A stretch of 64,000 nucleotides of DNA from Myxococcales bacterium. Lineage in GTDB: Bacteria > Myxococcota_A > Polyangia > Haliangiales > Haliangiaceae. How positions within the stretch are numbered: the stretch's first letter is position 1; every line of letters begins with the position of its first letter. The stretch covers positions 1-64,000 of the forward strand of contig JADJJK010000032.1 in NCBI GenBank assembly GCA_016706545.1, read 5' to 3'. Shown here piece after piece: positions 39,297 to 49,144 of the stretch. The notes beneath the pieces were generated by a model. It saw only the letters and a list, made by a program, of their open reading frames with translations. It had not been told where the DNA came from and made no database searches. The position numbers and the translations under genes were made by a program.

Positions 39297-40833
39297 ATGA
39301 GGGAACACGCTTCGCCGTTCACGGTGCGCCTGCAGTTCAGCGAGATCGGCGCCCCCATCGAGGGAGACCCGACGAATGGGTTTGGCGAGAGCGCTGCGGT
39401 CCTCCATGTCGCCGACACGAACAGCATAGGCGCTGACTTCGTCCGGCTAGACTGGAGCCGCGACAAGCTGAGCACCGGGCGCTCGTTCGGCGCCGCTCTC
39501 TGCGACTTCTGGGCTGGCCGAGGCATGAGCCATGACGAGGCGCTCGAGCTCGGCAGAAGCCTGCTCGCGCGCTTGTTCGGCCACGGCAATCTCAAGACGA
39601 TCTGGGAGAAGGCGCGAACCCGCTTCCCGCGCGACGCTCATCCGTTGCCTGGCCGATCTCGAAGCCAAGACGGCGACGCTCCAGCCGAACGCCCCGCTGC
39701 TCATCGCCTGGGCCAACCCGGAAGGAATCAACCCGCCGGTGCCAGATGCTGACTTCGAAGCGCAGGCCACTTCGATCGCCACCGCGGCCAGCGCCGCCGG
39801 CTTTCGCGCGCTCCCTGCCCTCGCCCGCGCCCAGCGCCACGCGCTACAGCAAGCGCTGCTTGGCCACCACGAAGTGCCGCTGTTCTCGTTGATGGCGCAT
39901 GGCCGGCCGAGCGGCGGCCGGCTCCTCCTCGAGACCGCGCAGCGCACCGCCGAGGACCTTGATGCCCCCACACTGGCGGCCGACCTACGCGGCGCGAACA
40001 CCCAGGTGGCGCTGCTATGGGCGTGCCACGCCGCGCGCCCGCACCAAGAGCTGCGCTCGGTGGCCGAGCAGTTGCTCACCGAGAGCGGCAACCTCGCTGC
40101 GGTAGTGGCGGCACACGGCGCCTTGCGCGCCGACTGGGTAGCGCGAGCGAGCGAGAACTTGTTCGCATCGCTCGCGCGCAACGGCGATCTCGAGCAAGCG
40201 CTATCGGCCGGCCGGCGCGCCCTCAACGCCTCGGACGTGCACTGGGCGGCCCTGGCCTACTACGCGCGCCCCCGGCACGATCGCAGCGTGACCTCGCAGC
40301 AAGCTGCCGACGCCACGGTGCAACGCGACCTCGAGACCCGCGCGCAGCACCTCACCATCGAAGACGCCCCGGAGCAGCCGCGGCACTGGGTGCCTCGCCC
40401 GCTCGAGCTCACGGAGATCCTCGCTGGCCTGCGCTCCCACCGCCTGGTCACCTTGCTGGGCATGCCAGGCATCGGCAAGACCGAGCTGGCGCGCGAGGCG
40501 GCGCAGCGCGCGGTGGCAGATGCCAACTTCGCCCTGCCCCGCGGGCTGTGGATCGCGCTCGACAAGGTGCGCTCGACCGCAGGCCTGGTGGCGCGCCTCG
40601 CCCGCTGGGCCGGGCTAGACGAGGCCGGCGACGCCGAGTCCAAGCTGGTACGCGCCATCGGCATCAAGCAAGCCTTGTGGGTGCTGGACAACGCCGAAGA
40701 TCTGCTGCGCACCCACAGAGACGCGCACGCCCTGCGGCAGCTCCCTGGCGCGCCTGCTCCGCGGCTGCCCGGGGCTCCGCGTGCTCGTCACCTCGCTGCG
40801 CTCGCTGGAGCTCGCGCAGGATACCGTACCTGA
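39297..40833 (+). CDS. paralog A, first part: N-terminal domain, CHAT-like caspase-fold domain and NB-ARC-like STAND NTPase
   Basis: Starts at ATG 39297 (MREHASPFTV...), in a ggggcATGagggaac context shared with paralog B. Residues 1-110 are a novel N-terminal domain conserved in B. At about 39626 the frame changes where, compared with B, 110 bp are missing. The next frame carries the CHAT-like peptidase: LLIAWANPEG, FSLMAHGRPSGG with candidate catalytic His (codon 39898), ALLWACHAA with candidate Cys (40024), then AAVVAAHGALRADW. The NTPase has LVTLLGMPGIGKTELA (Walker A, near 40460) and ALWVLDNAEDLL (Walker B). Near 40790 the frame shifts again into the gene continued at 40781. CHAT-STAND-TPR proteins are known or suspected bacterial immune/cell-death switches; that role here is inference. 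Confidence 0.7.
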
Positions 40834-43102
40834 CGCGCTCGAGTACCGCGTGCAGGAGCTGGAAGGAGAGGACGCGAGCATGGCGCTGTTTCGCGCCGCA
40901 TGCGCCAGCCCACTGGCAGACGAGCACACCCCGGCGGCGCGCGAGCTGGTGCAGCTCCTCTATGGCCACCCCAGCTCGATCGTGCTGCTCGCCGGGCAAG
41001 TCCGCGACGGCGGCGCCAAGCTGAACGCACTGCGGCAGCAGCTCGTCGCCACCGAGCCAGCAGACCTGGAGTTGCTCGTTGGCGACGCCGAGCTCCTGGG
41101 GCGAGACCGCAAGCGCGCGCGAAGCCTGGTGGCGAGCTTGAACCTGGCCTACCAGCCACTCGCACAGGCCAGCCCCCAGGCCGCCGAGCTCCTGGCGTGG
41201 CTGGGCACCCTGCCCGCCGGCCTCTCGGTCGCTATGCTAAGCGCGATCTTCGGTCCCGACACGCCGCAGCACCTCGCCGATCTGAGCCTGCACGGCCTGC
41301 TCGAGCTACAACAAGACTCGCTGGTACTGGCCCCACCGGTGCGCTGGTACGCCGAGCACAAGCTCGAGACCGCGGTGCCGCGCGAGCGACAGCTCGAACT
41401 CCTGGAGCGCACGCTCGGCGCTCTCGAGGCGTTCATGGCCGCGTGCTACAAGCAGCTCGGCAAGCCGGGCGCCGGCGCCGTGATCGCGGCCAGTCTGCGC
41501 GAAGAAGCCAACCTGGCCGCGCTGGTGCGGCGCTTCGAGCGACTGGGCGCTGCGGCGCCGGAGCGCTCCAGCCTACTGGCCCGTACGGCAATGCGCTGGA
41601 GCCAGGTGCGCCTGCACGGCGGAACTCTCACCGAAGCAACGGCGCTCGCTGCACGAGCCCTCGACTTGACCGACGGTGCGGACCGTGCCGATCAGGCAGC
41701 GCTGCAAGGGGAGCTCGGCGACCTTTTTCTCCGCACCGACCGCCTCCCCGAAGCCGAAGCCGCCTACCAAGCCGCCCTCGACGCCTTCACTGCCATCGAC
41801 GCACGCCTCGGCGCCGCCAACACGCAACGCGCCCGCGGCGACCTCTTTCTCCGCACCGCCCGCCTCCTCGAAGCCGAAGCCGCCTACCAAGCCGCCCTCG
41901 ACGCCTTCACTGCCATCGACGCACGACTCGGCGCCGCCAACACGCATCTGGCCCGCGGCGACCTCTTTCTCCGCACCAACCGTCTCCCCGAAGCCGAAGC
42001 CGCCTACCAAGCCGCCCTCGACGCCTTCACTGCCATCGACGCACGCCTCGGCGCCGCCAACACACAACGCGCCCGCGGCGACCTCTTTCTCCGCACCGAC
42101 CGCCTCCCCGAAGCCGAAGCCGCCTACCAAGCCGCCCTCGACGCCTTCACTGCCATCGACGCACGCCTCGGCGCCGCCAATACGCACAAGGCCCGCGGCG
42201 ACCTCTTTCTCCGCACCGACCGCCTCCCCGAAGCCGAAGCCGCCTACCAAGCCGCCCTCGACGCCTTCACTGCCATCGACGAACGCCTCGGCGCCGCCAA
42301 TACGCACAAGGCCCGCGGCGATCTCTTTCTCCGCACCGCCCGCCCCCCCGAAGCCGAAGCCGCCTTCCAAGCCGCCCTCGACGCCTTCACTGCCATCGAC
42401 GAACGCCTCGGCGCCGCCAATACGCACAAGGCCCGCGGCGACCTCTTTCTCCGCACCGACCGCCTCCCCGAAGCCGAAGCCGCCTACCAAGCCGCCCTCG
42501 ACGCCTTCACTGCCATCGACGAACGCCTCGGCGCCGCCAGCACGCGCTCTTCGCTGGGCCAGCTCGCGCTGGCCCACGGAGATGTGACTGGGGCGTTCCA
42601 CCGGCTGCGCCAGGTGCGCGCGGAGATGCTGCAACTCGACGAGCGACTGGGTGCCGCCGGCCAGCTCGGCTACCTGGCGCAGGCGGCCCTCTCTGGCGGG
42701 CAACACGACCGCGCGATGCTGCTGGCCGGGCGAGCCTGGCAGGAGCTCGCTGCTCTTGATGATGGCTGGGGTCAGATGCTGGCAGCCTCCACCGTGCTGG
42801 AGGCCGCCCGGCACGCCTCGGATGAGGCGGGTGTGCCCGCCGCGATCTTCGCCTGGCAGGTGGCGCGCACGCTCCGCCCGGTGTGGGCGAACAAGCTTGC
42901 ACCCTTGATGGAGCAGGTCTTGCCCGCCGAAGTGCTTGCCTCGGGCCTGCCGCCCGAGGCGTTGGCACAAGTCGAACAGCGCCTGCACCAGCTCTTCGAG
43001 GCACGCTGGCAAGCGGCCATGGCGGCCGGCGACGATCCGCTAGGACCACTGACTCCGACCTCCCAGAACCCTCCAACCTCCGGTGAATCGAGCTCCCCAT
43101 GA
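40781..43102 (+). CDS. paralog A, second part: end of STAND module, winged-helix-like region and TPR array
   Basis: Continues the NTPase without a real start: LVTSLRSLEL is the sensor-like strand after Walker B, so the ATG is incidental. LYGHPSSIVLLAGQVR and SLNLAYQPLAQASPQAAELLAWLGTLPAG form the helical/winged-helix part seen in NB-ARC and MalT-type STAND proteins. MRWSQVRLHGG starts the TPR superhelix. Seven near-identical 40-residue TPRs (GDLFLRTDRLPEAEAAYQAALDAF...) follow, then diverged repeats (LGQLALAHGDVTGAFHRLRQV) and a C-terminal helical cap ending in a Pro/Ser tail. TPRs are the likely sensor for the activating ligand. Stop at 43102; paralog B starts 86 bp later. Confidence 0.75.
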   Translation: MLVTSLRSLELAQDTVPDALEYRVQELEGEDASMALFRAACASPLADEHTPAARELVQLLYGHPSSIVLLAGQVRDGGAKLNALRQQLVATEPADLELLVGDAELLGRDRKRARSLVASLNLAYQPLAQASPQAAELLAWLGTLPAGLSVAMLSAIFGPDTPQHLADLSLHGLLELQQDSLVLAPPVRWYAEHKLETAVPRERQLELLERTLGALEAFMAACYKQLGKPGAGAVIAASLREEANLAALVRRFERLGAAAPERSSLLARTAMRWSQVRLHGGTLTEATALAARALDLTDGADRADQAALQGELGDLFLRTDRLPEAEAAYQAALDAFTAIDARLGAANTQRARGDLFLRTARLLEAEAAYQAALDAFTAIDARLGAANTHLARGDLFLRTNRLPEAEAAYQAALDAFTAIDARLGAANTQRARGDLFLRTDRLPEAEAAYQAALDAFTAIDARLGAANTHKARGDLFLRTDRLPEAEAAYQAALDAFTAIDERLGAANTHKARGDLFLRTARPPEAEAAFQAALDAFTAIDERLGAANTHKARGDLFLRTDRLPEAEAAYQAALDAFTAIDERLGAASTRSSLGQLALAHGDVTGAFHRLRQVRAEMLQLDERLGAAGQLGYLAQAALSGGQHDRAMLLAGRAWQELAALDDGWGQMLAASTVLEAARHASDEAGVPAAIFAWQVARTLRPVWANKLAPLMEQVLPAEVLASGLPPEALAQVEQRLHQLFEARWQAAMAAGDDPLGPLTPTSQNPPTSGESSSP
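41717..42556 (+). repeat. seven tandem 120-bp TPR units in paralog A
   Basis: Units start at 41717 and every 120 bp to 42437. Each encodes 40 residues beginning GDLFLRT and ending near GAANTxxAR. Units differ by only a few bases each (for example Asp-Arg versus Ala-Arg after RT, Thr-Gln versus Thr-His-Lys at the end). Such DNA-level identity over seven copies means recent duplication or gene conversion. Confidence 0.92.
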
Positions 43103-43187
43103 CGCCCCGACCACGGCGCATGCCTGCCTCACCTGTTCACACCGGATGTACACCCTCGCCGATATTGCGTAACCTCGCCGGTGGGGC

Positions 43188-45222
43188 ATGAGGGAACCAG
43201 TCAACTCGCTTACGGTTGAGCCTCCTGATCGAGACGGGCGAAACCATCGACGGCCACCCGCGGAATGGTTTCCGAGAGAGCCGAGTGACGCTGCGGGTGA
43301 CCGACCAGAGCGGAACCTCAAGCCGGGGCCGAGTCTCGATGGACTGGGGTGGCGAGACTTTGAACACTCACAGGACCGTCGCCCAATTCCTCGACGACTT
43401 CTGGTCTGGCTCCACGTCGCACAACGAAGCGCTGGAGTTCGGCCAAAGCTTGCTGCGTCGCCTGCTGGAGCCGAAGCTACTTGCAGATAGCTGGAACAAC
43501 GCCAGACAACGTCTAGGCGAAGGGCGCTTGCGGCTGGAGTTCGTCCTTCCGGCCGACAACCCCGACCTCTGGGAGGTCCCCTTCGAGCTGCTGGCCGACG
43601 AGCACGGATTCTTGTGCTACGACGGCCGCGCGGCCCTCATCCGCTGCTTTCCCAAGCTCGACGCCAAGCCCGCGGAGCTGCAGCGCGGCCATCGCCTGCT
43701 CATCGCATGGGCCAACCCGAAAGGCCTCGAGCCTCCCGTCGATGATGAGCCGTTCAAAGCCTACGCGCGGTTGTTCTCAGAGGAGGCCAGAAACGGCGGG
43801 TTCGAGGTGCCGGAACCGCTGGCCCAAGCCGGCCCCAACGGGCTGCGGACCAAGCTGCAAGCTGGCGTCGAGGTGTTCTCCTTGATGGCACATGGACAAC
43901 CTAGTGGCGGACGGCTTCTACTGGAGGCCGAGGACCGCTCGGCTGTGGAGCTCGAGGTCGGTTCGCTCGCCGCCGACCTGAGCGCTGCCAGAACGAAGGT
44001 GGCGCTGCTATGGGCATGCCACGGCGGCCGCGCGCATCGCGATCTAGGCTCCTTTGCCCACCGGCTGCTACACCGCGGCCTCGCAGCGGTCGTTGCCACG
44101 CACGGCGCCCTCCGCGCCAAGAGCGTGGCAAGCGCGAGCCAGATGTTGTTTGGCTCCCTCGTGAGGCAAGGGGACTTCGAGCAAGCCGTGAACGAGGCCA
44201 GGCAAACGCTCCAAGAAAGTGACGTGCATTGGGCAGCGCTTGCCTACTACGCGCGCCCCAGATTCGAGCGCAGTGTGACCTTTGCGCAAGCTGCCAAGGA
44301 GATGATCAAATCCCTCATGCCCCAAGGGGATTTCGAGCAAGCCGTGAACGAACCCAGATTCGAGCGCAGTGTGACCTTTGCGCAAGCTGCCAAGGAGATG
44401 ATCAAATCCCTGAAGACCATGCCATGGCTTGTCGAGCCTCGAGTCAAGCGCCCGCTCGGCGAAGACGCGCCGCCGCGCCCCGCCTACTGGGTCGACAGCT
44501 CGCGCGAACGCGAGCTAGCGGAGATCCTCACGTTGCTGCGCGAGCGTCGGCTGGTCACACTGCTTGGAATGCCAGGCGTCGGCAAGACCGAGCTGGCCCG
44601 CGAAGCGGGCGAGCGCATCGCGCGCTCCTCGAGCGACTACCAAGTCGACTCCGTGCACTGGTTCTCCCTCGACGAGCTCGGCACCACCGCGCGCCTGCTC
44701 GCGCGCCTGGCGCGCTGGGCGAACCTCGAAGACACCACTGGCGACGAGAGCAAGCTACTGAAGGCCATTGGCGCGCGGCGCGCGCTGTGGGTGCTCGACA
44801 ACGCGGAAGACCTGTTGCGCGAGCCGCACGAAGCGAGCGCCTTGGCCACGTTGCTGTCCAAGGTGGTAGATAGATGCCCCAGGATCCGGCTGCTGCTCAC
44901 CTCGCAGCGGTCTCTGCCGGCGCTCCCCGTGTCTTCGAAGATCGGGCCGGTGGTCGAAGTGGTCGAATACGTCGTGCAACGAATCGAGAACGAACACGCC
45001 TGCTTCGAACTCTTTCGCGCCACCTGCGCTAGCTCGCTCGCCGAAGAGCACGAGACCAAGGCGCGCGCGCTGGTGGAGATCCTGTACGGCCACCCGAGCC
45101 TCCATCATGTTGGTTGCCGGACAGGTACGCGAGCGCGGTGCCAACCTCAGCGCACTGCAGCAACGGTTCATGGAAGAGTTCGACAAGCTGGGCCTGGCCC
45201 CCGGAACATTAGAGGCCGATGA
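43188..45222 (+). CDS. paralog B, first part: N-terminal domain, CHAT-like domain and STAND NTPase
   Basis: The natural start is ATG 43188 (MREPVNSLTV), matching paralog A. One extra t at about 43216 (gttg versus gtg in A) breaks the frame, and the TTG at 43216 lets the rest be read. B keeps the segment that A lost (LRLEFVLPADNPDLWEVPFELLADEHGFLCYDGRA), a complete NTD-to-CHAT junction. Candidate catalytic residues are His in FSLMAHGQPSGG (codon 43891) and Cys in ALLWACHGG (codon 44017). Walker A is GMPGVGKTELA and Walker B is ALWVLDNAEDLL. A 96-bp in-frame internal duplication lies at 44257-44411. An extra c at about 45098 (agcctcc) again breaks the frame where A reads YGHPSS. Confidence 0.68.
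44257..44411 (+). repeat. internal in-frame duplication in paralog B
   Basis: A 59-bp segment (44257-44315, starting cccagattcgagcgcagtg) recurs at 44353-44411, 96 bp away and in frame. It duplicates RFERSVTFAQAAKEMIKSL. The spacer also repeats an upstream piece (ttcgagcaagccgtgaacga, first near 44176). It lies between the CHAT-like and NTPase domains and is absent from paralog A. Confidence 0.85.
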
Positions 45223-47721
45223 GAGAAGATGAGAAAAGGCTGGCGGCCAGCCTAAACTTGGCCTACCAGCCATTGGCAGAGAGCCGCCCCGCCGCAGCCG
45301 AGCTCTTCGCCTGGCTGAGCACGCTGCCCGCTGGCCTGGAGCCACCCATGGTCGTCGCGATCTTTGGCCCCGACACGCCGTACCTGGTCGCGGACCTACG
45401 CGAATACGCGCTGGTCGCGCCGCGGCAGGACCGCCTCGAGCTGCCGCCACCGATGCGCTGGTACGCCGAGCACAAGCTCGAGACCACGGTTCCGCGCGAG
45501 CGCCAGCTCGAGCTCTTGGAGCGCACGCTCGGCGCGCTCGAGGCGTTCATGGCCGCGTGCTACAAGCAGCTCGGCAAGCCGGGCGCCGACGCAGTGATCG
45601 CGGCCAGCCTGCGCGAAGAGGCCAACCTGGCCGCGCTGGTGGAGCGCTTCGAACGACTGCACGCCGCAGCGCCGAATCGCTCCAGCCTTTCTGGCCCGCG
45701 CGGCAATGCGCTGGAGCCAGGTGCGCATCCACGGCGGCACCTTGGCGGAGGCCACTGCGCTGGTTGCGCGCGCGCTTGAGCTGGCCGCAGGGGGCGATCG
45801 AGGCGACCTGGCCGCGCTGCGGCGAGCCGCAAGCTCACACTCAAGCGGTCTTGCGCCCTCGATCAATAGGTGGTGGCGCCGCGCGACACACCAGGTGGCT
45901 AGGGCGCTCGGCGACCTCGTTCCCCGCACCGACAGCCCCTTCACCTTGTCAATGGCTAAGCACACGCCGCCGGCGGCGCCGCCGGTGCGCGCCATCGACA
46001 CGTCATTGCTAGACGACCTCACCCCATACGCCCCCGGCGCGGGCATCATGCACATGGCCCGCGGCCACCTCTTTCTCCGCACCCAACGCCTCCCCGAAGC
46101 CGAAGCTGCCTTCCAAGCAGCCCTCGACGCCTTCCTCGCCATCGACCACCGCCTCGGCGCCGCTAACACGCAACGCGCCCGCGGCCACCTCTTTCTCCGC
46201 ACCCAACGCCTCCCCGAAGCCGAAGCCGCCTTCCAAGCCGCTCTCGACTCCTACCTTGACATCGACCACCGCCTCGGCGTAGCCAACACGCACAAGGCTC
46301 GCGGCGGCCTTTTTCTCCGCACCGACCGCATCCCTGAAGCCGAAGCCGCCTTCCAAGCCGCTCGACTCCTACCTTGACATCGACCACCGCCTCGGCGCCG
46401 CCACCACGCAGTTGGCCCGCGGCCACCTCTTTCTCCGCACCCAACGCCTCCCCGAAGGCGAAGCTGCCTTCCAAGCAGCCCTCGACGCCTTCACTGCCAT
46501 CGACGAACCCCTCGGCGCCGCCACCACCGCCTCGGCGCCGCTAACACGCAACGCGCCCGCGGCCACCTCTTTCTCCGCACCCAACGCCTCCCCGAAGCCG
46601 AAGCCGCCTTCCAAACCGCTCTCGACTCCTACCTTGCCATCGACCACCGCCTCGGCGTAGCCAACACGCACAAGGCTCGCGGCGACCTCTTTCTCCGCAC
46701 CGCCCGCCTCCCCCAAGCCGAAGCCGCCTACCAAGCCGCCCTCGACGCCTTCACTGACGTCGACTACCGCCTCGGCGCCGCTAACACGCAACGCGCCCGC
46801 GGCCACCTCTTTCTCCGCACCCAACGCCTCCCCGAAGCCGAAGCTGCCTTCCAAGCAGCCCTCGACGCCTTCCTCGCCATCGACCACCGCCTCGGCGCCG
46901 CTAACACGCAACGCGCCCATGGCCACCTCTTTTTTCCGCACCCACCGCCTCCCTGAAGCCGAAGCCGCCTTCCAAACCGCTTCTCGACTCCTACCTTTGC
47001 CATCGACCACCGCCTCGGCGTAGCCAACACGCACAAGGCTCGCGGCGACCTCTTTCTCCGCACCGCCCGCCTCCCCCAAGCCGAAGCCGCCTACCAAGCC
47101 GCTCTCGACGCCTTCACTGCCATCGACGAACGCGTGTTCGCGCCGGGCAGCCCCGTCCTCGGCGCCGCCAACACGCGCTCTTCGCTGGACCAGCTCGCGC
47201 TGGCCCACGGAGATGTGACTGGGGCGTTCCACCGGCTGCGCCAGGTGCGCGCGGAGATGCTGCAACTCGACGAGCGACAGCTCGGCTACCTGGCGCAGGC
47301 CCTCGCTGGCTGGCAGGCCGACCGCGCGGTGCGGCTGGCCGGGCGAGCCTGGCACGAGCGCGCTGTGCTCGGTGATCACTGGGGCCAGATGCTGTCGGCC
47401 TCCATCGTGCTTGAGGCCGCCCAGCACATCGCGGACGACGCGAAGAGCCCCTCCGCGATCCTCGCCTGGCACGCCTGGCACTGGGAACGCACTGTCGAGC
47501 CATTGCGCGCCGATTGGCTCAAGCCCTTGATGGAGCAGGTCTTGCCCGCTGAATTGCTTGCCTCGGGCCTGCCTCCGGACGAGCTGGCGCAGCTCGAGCA
47601 GAACGTACAGTTCTTCGAAGCGCACTGGCAACATGAACTGGCGGCCGGCGACGATCCGCTGGCGCCGCTGCCGCTGCCCACCGAGCAGAACAACGACGAA
47701 ACTCCCGAGGACCCCCCATGA
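45219..47721 (+). CDS. paralog B, second part: winged-helix-like region and TPR array, several frameshifts
   Basis: Open pieces 45219-45779, 45706-46377 and 47134-47721 line up one after another with paralog A. They cover LNLAYQPLAESRPAAAELFAWLSTLPAG, then MRWSQVRIHGGTLAEATALVARALELA, then TPRs, then LDQLALAHGDVTGAFHRLRQV and the C-terminal cap. Frames change by one extra base near 45235 and 45685 (cctttctgg), by loss of two bases near 46370, by a 20-bp partial duplication at 46511-46531, and by three extra t near 46930-47000. About 70 residues at 45830-46050 have no match in A and break the repeat array. The stop overlaps the phosphoesterase start (ATGA). Confidence 0.6.
46053..47130 (+). 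repeat. about nine tandem 120-bp TPR units in paralog B
   Basis: Units begin with ggccacctctttctccgcacc or ggcgacctctttctccgcacc and encode GHLFLRTQRLPEAEAAFQAAL-type TPRs. Two unit types alternate (AFLAIDHRLGAANTQRAR and SYLAIDHRLGVANTHKAR). The array shares the consensus of paralog A but is more diverged and holds most of the indels in the gene. Confidence 0.8.
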
Positions 47722-49045
47722 CCCGCCTGGCCGTGCTCTCGGATCTGCACCTGGCGCCACCTGGACCGCTGAGCAGCTTTCACGCCGGCACCCAGCTAGC
47801 GGCGCTGATGCACAAGCTGCGCAGCGAGCACCACGTCGCCACCCTGGTCTTCGCCGGCGACACTTTCGACTTCCTCGCGTTGGAGACGCGAACCGCCACG
47901 TTGTCCCCAGCCGAGATCCCCGCCCTGATCGACCACGTGCTCGGCCAGATCGCCAGCACCGACTGGGGCCGCGACCTCTTCGCTGCGCTGCGCGCCCTGG
48001 TGCAGTCAGGCACTGACATCATGCTGCTGCCGGGCAACCACGATCCAGAGCTGGCGGATTTTGCTGCCGCAGCGCGGCTGCTGCGCACCCGCTGCGGCCT
48101 GCCTGCCGACGAGCCTCGCCTGCAGATCGAGACGGGGCCTCTGCGCCGCCGCCTCGGCGAGCTGGAGGTGGTGGTGGGCCACGGCCACCGCGGCGACTCA
48201 TGGAACGACATCGACCCCGCCACCATCGCGCAGCACGCCGATGACACGCCGCTGGAGCTGCCACCCGGCTCGCGCCTGGTGCTGGGCCCCATGCGTGCGT
48301 TTCGCCGGGACTACCCCTTCGTCGATGCACTCAAGCCCGAGGGCGCGGTGGCGCTGCTGTTGTGGTACCTGGACCCGCGCCTGGCGCTTCGCCACTTTCC
48401 ATCTACCGGCGTGCTCTCGGCGCGCGCTCTCTTGGCCGCGCTGGAGCGAAGGTTATCCTCGGGGCGACCGGTGCTGGCGCCCGGCGCGCTCGGCACGCCC
48501 CGTGCCACCGCCGCCCCCGCCACTCTCGACGACGAGCTGGCCGCCGCCGTAGTCGAGAGCCCTGCCCTGGCGAGTCGCCGCGCGACGTCGAGGGCTGGCT
48601 CGGCGGCCACACCACCCCGCCCGCCCCCGGAACCCTGGCCTCGCACGGCGGCGCCAAGGTGCTGCTACGCGCCGCGCTCAAGCTCTTCGACAGCGCCTCC
48701 TGCTTCGATCGCAAGCACTGCAGCGACTTCGATCGCGCGATCATCGAGGAGTATCTGCTCCCACCGGCAGATGGTCAGCGCCGCGTGGTGATCGCCGGCC
48801 ACACCCACGCCGCGCGCGAGCTGGTGCTCGATGCGCAGCGCACCTACCTCAATACCGGCACCTGGACCGACCTTTTGCCCTGGCCCGGCGCGCACACCGA
48901 CGAAGAACGACAGCGATTCATCGACGACCTCGAGCACCAATGCGTGCCCATGCAGCGCCGCCTGACCTGGGCTCTGGTCGATGCCGACGGCGGCCGGCTC
49001 TGCTCGCCCGACGGCGAACACCCGCCTCCCAGCACCAGCGGCTAG
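47718..49045 (+). CDS. calcineurin-like metallophosphoesterase, one frameshift
   Basis: About 442 residues after restoring one missing base near 48565-48580. It has all metal motifs of the family in order: SDLHL (D-x-H), FAGDTFDFL (GD), LLPGNHDPE (GNHD), VVVGHGHRGDSWNDIDP and VIAGHTHAARE (GHxH). A helical insertion lies between the last two, and LNTGTWTDLLPWPG follows. Cytoplasmic, with no signal peptide. The closest activity types are phosphodiesterases, UDP-2,3-diacylglucosamine hydrolase or nucleases of this fold; the substrate is unknown. The ATG overlaps the end of paralog B (ATGA), so the two are translationally coupled and likely work together. The stop lies in a ctagtgcttcgaccgg motif repeated at 53036. 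Confidence 0.75.
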
Positions 49046-49144
49046 TGCTTCGACCGGGTGATAGTGATCAGCGACGTCGATGTGCAGCTCGGAACAGCGG
49101 CCCTCTGTGCCAACGTCACGTGAGACAGTCGCTCCCCAATATCT

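Noticed and set aside
41717..42556. CRISPR-like array
   Set aside because: The period is 120 bp with no distinct spacers; the repeats are in-frame TPR codons.
41573..43012. Minus-strand Gly/Phe-rich repeat protein opposite the TPR array
   Set aside because: It is the exact antisense of 120-bp TPR units; frame openness follows from the repeat, and the coding strand has clear TPR sense.
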